From a virus, in IMG/VR virus record IMGVR_UViG_3300032241_000518, positions 1 to 30,688 of that record: a stretch of 30,688 bases of DNA; one strand, 5' to 3'. The translations under genes and the position numbers were made by a program. The notes under the pieces were generated by a model. The model was not told where the DNA came from. It worked only from the letters and a program-made list of their open reading frames with translations, and made no database searches. Positions 1 to 7,595 of the stretch are shown piece by piece. How positions within the stretch are numbered: position 1 is the first letter of the stretch; every line of letters begins with the position of its first letter.

Positions 1-2
1 CC

Positions 3-203
3 GAGATGAAAGCCTTCCGAGCATACGTAGCCAAGCGCACGAAAGCCGGATCATGGAGCCGAGACTTTGACTTCAAGACCGTGACCCCTGACGTAGCCGA
101 GGTTCTGAACGAACAGGCCCGAGTGAACGTTATCAAAGCGAGCCGCCGCCCTTTAGCCGGAAAGTCCATGAGTTACCGGGAGCCGCACGCTTCGACAAGC
201 TAG
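3..203 (+). CDS. Portal protein, C-terminal end (partial); zero frame of a probable frameshifted gene
   Basis: This frame is open at the left edge, so the gene starts outside the window. About 66 codons remain. The segment with FRAYVAKRTKAGSWSRDFDF followed by a VAEVLNEQ stretch looks like the basic, aromatic tail end of siphovirus portal proteins, which form the dodecameric ring at the capsid vertex through which DNA passes. The last 15 or so residues, after the CCCTTTA site at 149-155, are Ser/His-rich and look non-conserved, as expected for a zero-frame tail after a frameshift site. The next frame (MuF-like) begins in phase -1 and has no plausible start of its own. The portal assignment rests on this fragment and on gene order, so it is moderately sure; it could instead be the N-terminal part of a MuF protein. 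Confidence 0.6.
   Translation, partial: EMKAFRAYVAKRTKAGSWSRDFDFKTVTPDVAEVLNEQARVNVIKASRRPLAGKSMSYREPHASTS
149..155 (+). other. Putative -1 programmed frameshift site CCCTTTA (portal to MuF)
   Basis: The heptamer fits X XXY YYZ exactly in the zero frame: the codons are cct (Pro) at 150-152 and tta (Leu) at 153-155, preceded by c. A -1 slip re-pairs them as ccc ttt and continues into the MuF frame at 155, which is then open to 928. The zero frame stops 45 nt further on at 201-203. The same decamer CCCTTTAGCC, in the same phase, is found in the tail-chaperone gene at 7970-7979. No strong downstream hairpin was found by eye. An assembly indel cannot be excluded. Confidence 0.6.
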
Positions 204-928
204 TCAAGCACTACGGCCCGAAGATTGCTCAGGCTCTTGCCGCAGGCGTGACCCGTGAACACTTGATCGCTGCGATCCACGACGCTCAGAACAAAGTGAA
301 GGCGCCGATCCCCGGCGTGAACATCACGTACAACCCAATGCCGGTCTTGGGAGTCTTCCGTTCTATCTACGCTGACGCCTACCTCTCAGGCATCAAGGCC
401 GCAGGCGATAGCAGCGACGGCATCGTCAACATCAACGCTCTCGCAAATATGGCGACGAACATCAACTGGGACGACTGGAAGCCTGGCGATCCAGAAGCAG
501 CGTTGACGATGGCAGACGGCGGACTCAAAGACTTACTCGACGCCGCAGATCAGACCGTCAAGGACGTAACGGACACGACCTTGCTTCGCATGGGGAACGC
601 CATCGCAGACGGTCTTGCTTCTGGTGCATCAGTCGACACCATCGCCTCAGCGTTGCAAGACTTCCTCGACGATCCGTCAAGAGCGGACATGATCGCTACC
701 ACAGAGGTCAACCGAGCACAGACGACCGCTCAGGCTGAGCAGTTGGATGCGATGGGCTTCTCCCAGTGGACGTGGCTCGCCTACGACGGCGCCTGCGACG
801 AGTGTGCTGACAACGACGGTCAGGACTTCTCATTCGACGACGACATGCCACCAGCACATCCGTGGTGCCGTTGCTCAATAGTCGGTTCTGGCGAGGCTGC
901 ACTGAGCGATGACAACGAGGAAGACTAA
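155..928 (+). CDS. MuF-like head morphogenesis protein, probably made by -1 frameshift from the portal frame
   Basis: Phage Mu F / SPP1 gp7-type minor head protein, a portal-associated protein packaged in small numbers. The C-terminal domain holds the family signature: IATTEVNRAQ, then a YDGACDECADNDG loop with CxxC, and a HPWCRC ending that probably binds metal. The frame is open from 92 and contains no ATG, GTG or TTG until GTG 248, which has no ribosome binding site. The residues before it (ARFDKLVKHYGPKIAQ) read like real protein, so translation most likely enters from the portal frame at 149-155. If initiation at 248 were used, the product would be 226 aa. Portal-MuF fusions are known in actinophages; a frameshift-made one would be unusual. 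Confidence 0.75.
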   Translation, partial: SRKVHELPGAARFDKLVKHYGPKIAQALAAGVTREHLIAAIHDAQNKVKAPIPGVNITYNPMPVLGVFRSIYADAYLSGIKAAGDSSDGIVNINALANMATNINWDDWKPGDPEAALTMADGGLKDLLDAADQTVKDVTDTTLLRMGNAIADGLASGASVDTIASALQDFLDDPSRADMIATTEVNRAQTTAQAEQLDAMGFSQWTWLAYDGACDECADNDGQDFSFDDDMPPAHPWCRCSIVGSGEAALSDDNEED

Positions 929-1005
929 GTCACAGCGACCTAGCGCCACGAACTAAGTCGACGAGGCTACGGTTATCTCAGTTTCTCTAGGAGGCCCAAC
1001 TACTC

Positions 1006-2706
1006 ATGGACAACGTGACCTACGCCTACGTCGGCGACATCGTCAAGACCAACACTGAAGACGGCGACCTCATCGTCTATGGCAAGGCCACCGGCCCTGA
1101 CATCGACCTTGACGAGCAAATCTGCGACCCGAACTGGCTCAGGACTGCGATGCCCGAATGGATGAAGTTCGGCAACCTGCGCGAGATGCACCAGCCGATC
1201 GCCGCTGGCGTCGGACTCGACCTCGAAGCCAAAGGCGACGACTGGTTCCTGAAGTCTCAGGTCATCGACGAGAACACAAAGCGCAAGATCGAAGCAGGCG
1301 TGCTAAAGGGATACTCGGTCGGCATCAAGAACGCGAAAGTCGTCAAGGATGCCGCAGCACGCGGCGGACGCATCGTGAGCGGCACCATTGTTGAGGTCTC
1401 CTACGTTGACCGTCCTTGCAACCCGACCGCTACCGCCACCATCGCAAAGGCAGTCGGCTCAGACTGGACGGCAGTCGAGACTCAGATCGTCGACGTGGAC
1501 GCTGACATCACGAAAGACGTGACTCCCGAATATGCAGAGCCACAAGCCCAGACCATTGAAGTCGTCGAAGACGTGACTGAGAACTCCGAATGGAAGCCCG
1601 AAGACATGTACCAGCCTGCGCCAAACAATGAGCCGGGCGAATACCCTTCCGACCATGCGTGCAGCGTGTGTGATGGACTCGGCAAGTACCCCGAGACCGG
1701 CGCTACTTGCGTGAACTGCGGCGGTTCAGGCCGAGTTCAAGAGGCTCCGGTCGAAGACTCAGTTGCTCAGAACGACGACGACCAGCAGGCTGCGAAGGAT
1801 GCAGAGGCTGAGGTGGAGAAGCGTGAGTTCTCACAGGCCGAACGTGATGAGGCCGAGGCAAAAGGACAAGCAATGCCCGGCGGCGGCTTCCCAATCAAGA
1901 CCGTCCAAGACCTGAAGAACGCCATCCAGTCCATCGGTCGAGCCAAAGACCCAGCGGCTGCAAAGGCCCACATCAAGACCCGCGCCGCTGCACTAGGTCG
2001 CGAAGACCTGATTCCAGAGAACTGGAAAGGCGTCGACGCTGACCTCACCAAAGACGGCGCAGTCATGGACGATGGCTCGGAGATGGAGCACGACCCAGCC
2101 GACCTCATCGCCGTCCGTTCTGCGATGATCGCTCTTATCAAGGCCGAACTTGACGAAATGCTTGCCGGCAAGTCCGACGAAATCTGCGACGTTTCTGACC
2201 TGCTCGTCAGTCTCAAAATCTTCCTCGATTGGTGGGTTGACGAAGCAAGCGAAAATCAGACGACCGCTCCATTTACCTCATGGGACATGGACGACTCAAA
2301 GGATGATGACCAAATGGCATACGTTGCTCTCGGCGTTGACGCCGACATAATCAAGGCTGCTGCGTCTGGCGATGAAGCCGACGTGACAGCATTGCGTTCA
2401 GAGATAGTCAAGGCTCTGAACCTCGAAGAGACCGTAACCGAGATCGCTAAGGCGGCTCAGCGAGAGGAAGTTGACTTCCTGAAGGCTGAACTGGAGCGAG
2501 TCAAGGAAATGGCTGCACCGGGAGGCCCTGCACTGGCCCGGACGCAGGCGCAATCCTCAAAGGCGCTCGACGCAGAGAGGATGCAGTCGGAGGCTCGACA
2601 CCTTCGTCACATCGCAGGCCCAATCACCGACCCAGAGCTGAAAGCCTCATACATGGCTAAGGCTGCCAAGTTGGACAAATCTGCCGCCGAACTCCTCGGC
2701 GCCTAA
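1006..2706 (+). CDS. Prohead protease with embedded DnaJ-type zinc motif and scaffold-like C-terminus
   Basis: 566 aa capsid maturation protease. The N-terminal ~160 residues fit the HK97/XkdF-like serine protease fold: His62 in REMHQPIAAG, Ser104 in LKGYSVGIK, then a GTIVEVSYVDRPCNPTA strand; His62 and Ser104 are the likely catalytic pair. Residues ~218-241 hold two CxxCxG units (CSVCDGLG and CVNCGGSG), like a half DnaJ zinc finger. Residues ~296-342 (FPIKTVQDLKNAIQSIGRAK and the following AAxKAHI.TRAAALG) match a small domain common in actinophage structural proteins (DUF6582-like, from memory). The rest is acidic and helical, ending with a likely coiled coil, suggesting a fused scaffold. 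A clear SD (aggagg, ~990) precedes ATG 1006. It lies just before the major capsid gene, as usual. Confidence 0.85.
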   Translation: MDNVTYAYVGDIVKTNTEDGDLIVYGKATGPDIDLDEQICDPNWLRTAMPEWMKFGNLREMHQPIAAGVGLDLEAKGDDWFLKSQVIDENTKRKIEAGVLKGYSVGIKNAKVVKDAAARGGRIVSGTIVEVSYVDRPCNPTATATIAKAVGSDWTAVETQIVDVDADITKDVTPEYAEPQAQTIEVVEDVTENSEWKPEDMYQPAPNNEPGEYPSDHACSVCDGLGKYPETGATCVNCGGSGRVQEAPVEDSVAQNDDDQQAAKDAEAEVEKREFSQAERDEAEAKGQAMPGGGFPIKTVQDLKNAIQSIGRAKDPAAAKAHIKTRAAALGREDLIPENWKGVDADLTKDGAVMDDGSEMEHDPADLIAVRSAMIALIKAELDEMLAGKSDEICDVSDLLVSLKIFLDWWVDEASENQTTAPFTSWDMDDSKDDDQMAYVALGVDADIIKAAASGDEADVTALRSEIVKALNLEETVTEIAKAAQREEVDFLKAELERVKEMAAPGGPALARTQAQSSKALDAERMQSEARHLRHIAGPITDPELKASYMAKAAKLDKSAAELLGA

Positions 2707-2724
2707 CCCCTAAAGGACTCAATC

Positions 2725-4383
2725 ATGGCTATCGCAGCCCCACGCATTGACGAGATGTTCGGCGGACTTCCTGCCGATCAGCGCGTCGAGCGGTTCGAGG
2801 CGTACAAGTCTGCTCTTGCTGACTGCCACGCCCGCGCCCTCTTTGCCTCGTCTCGCGGCGAAACTCGCTTCGTTGCGAAACAGGGAATCATCAAGACCGC
2901 AAGCGTCGAATCAAAGATCGACGGTCTTCGCTCAGAATTGGTCAACAAGGCCATGTCTCCTGACCAGATCGCTGACGTTGAGAACACGCTTGCTCGTCTC
3001 CAAGACATCCAAAAGGACTGGACTCTCACCAACCCTCTTTCGAGCTCGGTTGGCACCTACGGTCTGGTCCCCTACGACCTCGACCCAGCACTTGCGCTGC
3101 TCGTTCCTCGGTCATTCATTCTCCGCAACTCGATCAGCCGTATTGGTGGCATCGGTCAGGCGAAGGAATACCGTCGCATCCTCGGCGTGTCGAACTCGAA
3201 CACTGGCGGCGTTGCTAACCAGAACACCTTCTTTTCATCCGCTTCGGCTGCTACAGCCTTCGGTGGAACAGGTGGCGACGTAACTCTCCAGCGTCCATCG
3301 AAAATCAGTTACGCGGCTGACCGTCAAATCCGCTCCTACGTGGAGCAAGGCGTCTCCGACTCTGTCAACTTCGAGGCACAGTACGCAGGTCAGGGATACA
3401 CCGACATCCGTCAGTTGTCGCACACCTCGCTCGTCTGGGCGCACATGCTCGGCGAAGAGCGCAACTTGCTCTACGGGCGTTCAAGCGGCACCGGCTACGT
3501 GGGCGCTCTCGCTGCTCCTGCGTCTGTCACCGCAGCAGGAACGACCGGCGGTTCATTGACCTCCGGCACGACCTACTACTACCAGTTGACCTACTCAACC
3601 GGAAACGGCGAGACGGTGCCTACCAGCATCACCTCCACCAGCCCCGGCGGATCGAACACGGCGATCACCTTCACCCCGGCTTCCATGCCTGCGGCTGCAC
3701 TGGCGATCAACGTTTACATCGGAACGGTCTCTGGCACCTGGACGAACAAGTTCACGTCGACCAGCAGCAGCGTCACCGCTACCGCTATCGGCTCGGGCTC
3801 GTACACCGCTCCTTCGTCTGACGCCTCGGCTAACGCCTACGGCTACGACGGCTTGGTCTCGGTTTTCACCGACACGACTCAGAGTGGCTACGTGAACCGT
3901 CTGAACTCGACCCTTTCCACAACGGAGCCGGGCAAAGAGTTCCAAGACGCCTTCGCCAGCCTTTACTCCAGCGTGATCGCTGACCCAGAGGTCATCCTGA
4001 CCACAGGTGCGATTCGTCGTGAACTGGCTAAGAGCATCCAGCAGCAAGGCAACCCAACCGGCTACCGCCTGAACCTCGAAGCAGGTTCTGACGGCGTGAC
4101 CATCGGTTCGGTCGTCTCCGCTATTGCGAACGAATACACAGGCCGCATGGTCGATGTAATCGCTCACCCTTACATGCCAGCCGGTGTTGCGCTAATCTGG
4201 TCGAAGCAACTGCCCTTCCCGGACAGTGGCGTCGCCGAGACTACGCAGGTTGCGAACGTTGTCGACATGCAGATCATCGAATGGCCGACGATCCAATTGT
4301 CATACGACATCAGCTCGTACCAATACGGCACGATGCTCCACCGTGCGCCAGCATGGTCGGGTGCCATCACGGGTATCCAGTAA
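2725..4383 (+). CDS. Major capsid protein with inserted beta-sandwich domain
   Basis: 552 aa HK97-fold major capsid protein by position (directly after the protease) and by its profile: a helical N-terminal region of ~100 aa (probable delta/scaffold-like domain), then PLSSSVGTYGLVPYDLDPAL and an A-domain/P-domain-like stretch with FILRNSISRIGG. Residues ~258-370 form a Thr/Ser/Gly-rich insert (GGSLTSGTTYYYQLTYSTGN and on) resembling an Ig or fibronectin-like beta-sandwich, flanked by RSSGTGYVGAL and the returning GYDGLVSVFTDT. Such surface domains decorate many capsids. The C-terminus (VVDMQIIEWPTIQLSYDISS) returns to capsid-like beta structure. SD aaagga at ~2711. An 18-bp RNA hairpin lies just downstream. 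Confidence 0.88.
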   Translation: MAIAAPRIDEMFGGLPADQRVERFEAYKSALADCHARALFASSRGETRFVAKQGIIKTASVESKIDGLRSELVNKAMSPDQIADVENTLARLQDIQKDWTLTNPLSSSVGTYGLVPYDLDPALALLVPRSFILRNSISRIGGIGQAKEYRRILGVSNSNTGGVANQNTFFSSASAATAFGGTGGDVTLQRPSKISYAADRQIRSYVEQGVSDSVNFEAQYAGQGYTDIRQLSHTSLVWAHMLGEERNLLYGRSSGTGYVGALAAPASVTAAGTTGGSLTSGTTYYYQLTYSTGNGETVPTSITSTSPGGSNTAITFTPASMPAAALAINVYIGTVSGTWTNKFTSTSSSVTATAIGSGSYTAPSSDASANAYGYDGLVSVFTDTTQSGYVNRLNSTLSTTEPGKEFQDAFASLYSSVIADPEVILTTGAIRRELAKSIQQQGNPTGYRLNLEAGSDGVTIGSVVSAIANEYTGRMVDVIAHPYMPAGVALIWSKQLPFPDSGVAETTQVANVVDMQIIEWPTIQLSYDISSYQYGTMLHRAPAWSGAITGIQ

Positions 4384-4394
4384 GGGATAACCTA

Positions 4395-4505
4395 GAGTCG
4401 TCGACCGGATGGGACTCGCCCGCTGCCCTTCGCGCGGTTGTCTCCCCAGAATGAGTTCCATCCGGTTGACCCCTCAAAAGATCAAGCAACGATAGGAGTC
4501 GTCGA
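4395..4505 (+). repeat. Direct repeat gagtcgtcga flanking the hairpin
   Basis: The 10-mer gagtcgtcga occurs at 4395-4404 and again at 4496-4505, bracketing the hairpin; the second copy lies between the SD and ATG of the next gene. This may be a duplicated regulatory word or the trace of a small insertion in the only sizeable gap of the head operon. Chance is possible in such a cga-rich sequence. Confidence 0.3.
4400..4470 (+). other. Large RNA hairpin downstream of the capsid gene
   Basis: 4400-4417 pairs with 4453-4470 over 18 consecutive positions (16 Watson-Crick, 2 G-U), enclosing a 35-nt loop. It starts 17 nt after the capsid stop. No T-tract follows, so it is not a canonical intrinsic terminator. 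It may stabilise the 3' end of the capsid message, attenuate transcription or be a processing site. A TAGAGT -10-like hexamer at 4393-4398 sits just before it. Confidence 0.6.
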
Positions 4506-4508
4506 TTC

Positions 4509-4769
4509 ATGCCTCGTCTAGTTGGCCCGGAAGATGGTGCTAAAGAGGTCGGGATCGGCGACTCTGTCATTGCTCGACACAAGGACGGCACGTTCCACGT
4601 CGACAATCCCCACGTCGCGAAACTCATGCGCAAGACCGGGGACTTCGCAGTCGTCGGCGTCAAGATGAACGGCACAGGCTACGAGTGCCAGTCCTGCGGC
4701 TTCATCGCTCTCTTCAAAGATCACTGCGGACGCTGCGGCGGCACCAAACTAAAGGCTGAGAAACGATGA
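4509..4769 (+). CDS. Small zinc-ribbon head protein
   Basis: 86 aa hypothetical protein between capsid and connector. The first ~55 residues look like a small beta barrel (VGIGDSVIARHKDGTFHV). The C-terminus carries a zinc ribbon of two CxxC knuckles, CQSCGF and CGRCGG, followed by basic residues. Proteins of this sort at this place in actinophages are usually small head or head-tail joining proteins; function here is inferred from position only. SD taggag at ~4493-4498 is about 10 nt before ATG. The stop overlaps the next gene by ATGA, so the two are translationally coupled. Confidence 0.75.
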   Translation: MPRLVGPEDGAKEVGIGDSVIARHKDGTFHVDNPHVAKLMRKTGDFAVVGVKMNGTGYECQSCGFIALFKDHCGRCGGTKLKAEKR

Positions 4770-5683
4770 CGACTTCATCAGTAAACCCACAGAACCTCTC
4801 CTACCTGAACCGTCAGCCCTACATCACCACGACCGAGTTCAAGCGTTCACCTATCGGCGCAACGGTCGACATCACGAACCTCGTCCCAGACGGCGGCTAC
4901 GCAGCTCAGGAAGCGGCGCTCTCTGAACTGATCGCAATGGCATCGGCTGAGGCCGACAACTACTGCCTCGGGCCGTTCGGAACACTTTGCGCCACCTCGA
5001 ACACCGAGCAAGGTCGCTATCGTCCGAACCGTCAGGGAATGTACGTGATCCACCCTGCCTTCTTCCCCATCCTCGAAGTCGACTCCTTCGCAGTCGGAAC
5101 CCTGCCAGCCGGTCAGACATCCGTTCCGGTCTCATCTCAGAATTGCTGGATCGAGGATCGCCAGTTCGTCATGGCAACTGGGCCGATCACCACGACCTCG
5201 AATGGGCCGCTCGATTTCGGTGGCTTCATGCAGACGAATCAGCAACAGTTCGTCACGTACTCCTACGTGAACGGCTGGTTCAATCAGTTTCTCTCGACCT
5301 CCATCGCTACCGGCGCCACCTCGATCACCGTTCCTTCTGGACTCGGACTCTATGCAGGCTCGAACTTCACGATCTGGGACGGCGCTACGACTGAGAACGT
5401 GACAGTCGCCTCGACCTACACCGGCGGCACGACGATTCCTCTCGTCTCTGGCGTTCTCCACGCTCACTCCGCAGGCGTCAACGTCTCGACCCTTCCAGCA
5501 TCGGTCAAGCAGGCAGTCATCCACCTCACCGTCGCAGCGATCAAGCAGCGCGGGGAAGGAGGTCTCGTTATCGCTGAGACCGGCGAGCCGGTTAGCGTTG
5601 GCAAGGGTGACACCTCGGGCGACGACCTTATGCGTGCGGAAGAGCTGCTGCACGCCTTCATCCAAGTCTGGGGACGTGCGTGA
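4766..5683 (+). CDS. Head-tail connector (gp6-like) with beta-module insert
   Basis: 305 aa. The N-terminal ~75 aa (ITTTEFKRSPIGATVDIT, ALSELIAMASAEADNYC) and the C-terminal ~65 aa (LPASVKQAVIHLTVAAIKQR, then DLMRAEELLHAF) are helical and match the general layout of HK97 gp6/SPP1 gp15-like adaptor proteins that sit under the portal. Between them is a beta-rich part, including ATGATSITVPSGLGLYAGSN...VTVASTYTGGTT, the same type of module repeated in the large tail protein at 10570-14562. ATGA overlap with the previous gene. The family call is based on architecture and position. Confidence 0.7.
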   Translation: MTTSSVNPQNLSYLNRQPYITTTEFKRSPIGATVDITNLVPDGGYAAQEAALSELIAMASAEADNYCLGPFGTLCATSNTEQGRYRPNRQGMYVIHPAFFPILEVDSFAVGTLPAGQTSVPVSSQNCWIEDRQFVMATGPITTTSNGPLDFGGFMQTNQQQFVTYSYVNGWFNQFLSTSIATGATSITVPSGLGLYAGSNFTIWDGATTENVTVASTYTGGTTIPLVSGVLHAHSAGVNVSTLPASVKQAVIHLTVAAIKQRGEGGLVIAETGEPVSVGKGDTSGDDLMRAEELLHAFIQVWGRA

Positions 5684-5754
5684 CGTGGGAAGCATGGCTC
5701 GGGCTTGCGCTCGTCTTCGGCGGACTCTTTCTCGTCGTCAGGGCTGAGCAATGA
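5680..5754 (+). CDS. 24-residue single-span membrane microprotein (putative)
   Basis: GTG-started ORF of 24 codons, MTWEAWLGLALVFGGLFLVV followed by RAEQ. It has one hydrophobic helix of about 16-18 residues with a short charged C-tail. It overlaps both neighbours exactly as coupled phage genes do: its GTG overlaps the upstream TGA (gtga, 5680-5683) and its TGA overlaps the downstream ATG (atga, 5751-5754). It fills what would otherwise be a 67-nt gap inside the connector operon. No function can be assigned; a membrane peptide is unexpected in a head-tail connector cluster. Confidence 0.5.
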   Translation: MTWEAWLGLALVFGGLFLVVRAEQ

Positions 5755-6299
5755 GCCGGGCCACGATACGCGAGGCCGTCACCTCGTACCTTTCACCAGC
5801 GCAATCGAACCTGCCATTCCTCGGCAACGTCTATCCGCACCCTGCCAAGTTCACGCCAGAAGGCGAGTTCTTCGACGGTCAAGATCCCGGACACTCGACT
5901 GGCGCAGTGATTTTTATTTACATCGGACGTCAGGAGGAACGTCGAGCAGCACTCGGAGGCCCGACTAACGGACGCAAGGTTGTCGAATACGACGTAGTGC
6001 TCGACTGCTTTATCCGCTCGATGGCGGTCAAATCAGAGGATGCAGGCGCTGACTCTGACACCTTCCTCGATGCGCTCGTCGAATACATCCGAGCAGATCG
6101 CACAGCCGGAACCTCGGCAAACTCGACCGGCCCCTACGCGAGCACCGGCTACATCTTCCAGTGGGGAGAAGGTGGCTACCCCGGAGCGACCGACATCGAG
6201 GTGCAGGCACTTTACCCTCGAACCCTTCGGGCTAGCGGCCAAGCGACGCAGGTCTACGCTACCGTAAGGACGAAGGTTGTCGAGATAGTCGACGCATAG
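5751..6299 (+). CDS. Tail terminator / head-tail completion protein (probable)
   Basis: 182 aa of unknown family by sequence. It begins with a short helix (TIREAVTSYLSPAQ) followed by beta strands (AVIFIYIGRQEERR, YDVVLDCFIRS), a helix (DSDTFLDALVEYIRAD) and terminal strands (ATQVYATVRTKVVEIVDA). This helix-sheet plan and the position between the connector and the tail tube suit the tail-terminator/minor tail U-like proteins that cap the tail tube. Function is inferred from synteny. It is coupled to the microprotein upstream (ATGA). Confidence 0.6.
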   Translation: MSRATIREAVTSYLSPAQSNLPFLGNVYPHPAKFTPEGEFFDGQDPGHSTGAVIFIYIGRQEERRAALGGPTNGRKVVEYDVVLDCFIRSMAVKSEDAGADSDTFLDALVEYIRADRTAGTSANSTGPYASTGYIFQWGEGGYPGATDIEVQALYPRTLRASGQATQVYATVRTKVVEIVDA

Positions 6300-6307
6300 G
6301 AGTCAAG

Positions 6308-6553
6308 ATGCCGCAGTTCACTTTCACAGGTTCGGAGACGCTGGTCTTCCCGACGTTGCCAGCCGAAGACGGCTCGACCCTTATCTGCAACCCCGGCGAC
6401 GTGGTGACACTCGACACTGACCCACAGATCGACCTTTTCGTCCCAGTCGCAGCAAAGGCGGCACCGGTTCCTGCTCCTACCCCAGTCGCAGCACCAGCAG
6501 AAGCCCCTGAGACGACCCCAGAAGCCCCTACAACGCCAGCACCGGCAGCGTAA
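6308..6553 (+). CDS. Small head-tail region protein with Pro/Ala-rich tail
   Basis: 81 aa. The first ~48 residues are a small beta domain (FTFTGSETLVFPTLP, GDVVTLDTDPQIDLFVPV). The C-terminal ~33 residues consist almost only of Ala, Pro, Thr and Glu (PAPTPVAAPAEAPETTPEAP), a flexible extension. Short proteins with this plan occur next to tail-tube genes in actinophages; role unknown. SD ataggag lies 6-7 nt before the ATG. Confidence 0.7.
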   Translation: MPQFTFTGSETLVFPTLPAEDGSTLICNPGDVVTLDTDPQIDLFVPVAAKAAPVPAPTPVAAPAEAPETTPEAPTTPAPAA

Positions 6554-6587
6554 GAACTAGGACACCCGGAAAGCAGGAGAACTCAAA

Positions 6588-7571
6588 ATGCCGTTTATGA
6601 GCGTAAACAGTTACGTCGGTCTCGGAGTCGAAGGCACGCGCGGAACTGCATCATCGAACATGAAATGGGTGCCAGTCACCGGCCCACAGGTCACGCCTCA
6701 ACAGAAGTGGCTCCGAGACGAGGCCTATCGTGGCTCGCCGGTCGACAACTACGGCGAAATCCTTAGCGTGCGTTCAGACGACTACGAGTTCAAGTCCTAC
6801 CTTTTCGCTGACACCTTCCCATTAGTCGCAAAGGCCGCACTGGGCTACGAGGCCATCACCGGCTCAGGCCCGTACGCACACACGATCAGCACTTACAACA
6901 ACTCAGCGTCTGGATCACAGCCACCAGCGTTGACGGTTCAGGACTTCGACGGCGCGAACCCATTCCAGATTCTCGACGCGCAGCTCGACACGCTTTCAGT
7001 GACCTTCGGTGCGGAAGCCGCAGCCGAATACAGCGCAAAATTAGTCGGTCAGCCTTTCACGGTCATCACCGCTCCGACGAACACGCCATCGACTGAGGTC
7101 TTCGTTCCCGGTTGGGACTTGGCAATGACCATCGGTGGCACCTCGACCAGCGTTGTCGTGGACGGAAGCATCGACATCAAGCGCAACACCGCTCCGATCT
7201 TCACCTCGCAAGGCGTCAACACTCCTTACCGCCTCTTCGCTGGGCCGCTCAACGTGCAAGGCAAGTTCACGTTCGTCGTCGAGTCAAACGACCCGATCCT
7301 CTACAACGGATCATCAAACGGCTACGGCCTGACCGCCGGACAGAAGGCAGTCGTCCTGACCTTTACCGACCCAGTCAGCACGCACACGGTCGCCTTCCAG
7401 ATGAGCGGCGTGCAGTTCGAGAACCCGAAGCGCACACGCGGCAAGGCCTACGTCGAAATCGAGACCGAGTTCATGGCAGTAGCAAACACCACCGACGCAG
7501 TTTCGGCAGCAGGTGGCGGCTACGCACCTATCAAGATCACCGCCACGAACGCAGTTTCTACCGCCTACTAA
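6588..7571 (+). CDS. Major tail tube protein
   Basis: 327 aa tail tube protein, which polymerises into the hollow tube of a long non-contractile tail. Its sequence is beta-rich: an opening VNSYVGLGVEGTRGTASSNM, a VSVTF/SVTFGAEAAAEYSAKLVGQ strand pair and an IDIKRNTAPIFTSQGVNTP stretch are typical of the actinophage/siphovirus tube fold, as is the closing AYVEIETEFMAVAN. It stands directly before the frameshifted tail-chaperone pair, the standard order for lambda-like tails. SD gcaggaga precedes ATG 6588. Confidence 0.88.
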   Translation: MPFMSVNSYVGLGVEGTRGTASSNMKWVPVTGPQVTPQQKWLRDEAYRGSPVDNYGEILSVRSDDYEFKSYLFADTFPLVAKAALGYEAITGSGPYAHTISTYNNSASGSQPPALTVQDFDGANPFQILDAQLDTLSVTFGAEAAAEYSAKLVGQPFTVITAPTNTPSTEVFVPGWDLAMTIGGTSTSVVVDGSIDIKRNTAPIFTSQGVNTPYRLFAGPLNVQGKFTFVVESNDPILYNGSSNGYGLTAGQKAVVLTFTDPVSTHTVAFQMSGVQFENPKRTRGKAYVEIETEFMAVANTTDAVSAAGGGYAPIKITATNAVSTAY

Positions 7572-7595
7572 TCCTGAACAGGGAAGGGAGACCCC

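Noticed and set aside
248-928. Independent start of the MuF gene at GTG 248
   Set aside because: No SD, and the codons before it in the same frame encode protein-like sequence; entry by -1 frameshift from the portal frame fits better.
3595-4167. 190-codon minus-strand ORF inside the capsid gene
   Set aside because: Opposite a strongly supported capsid gene; composition is low-complexity Arg/Gly from reverse reading of its codons.
4400-4470. Intrinsic terminator after the capsid gene
   Set aside because: The stem is strong but the loop is 35 nt and no run of T follows.
5132-5695. 187-codon minus-strand ORF across the connector gene
   Set aside because: Shadow of the connector; no SD and no family features.
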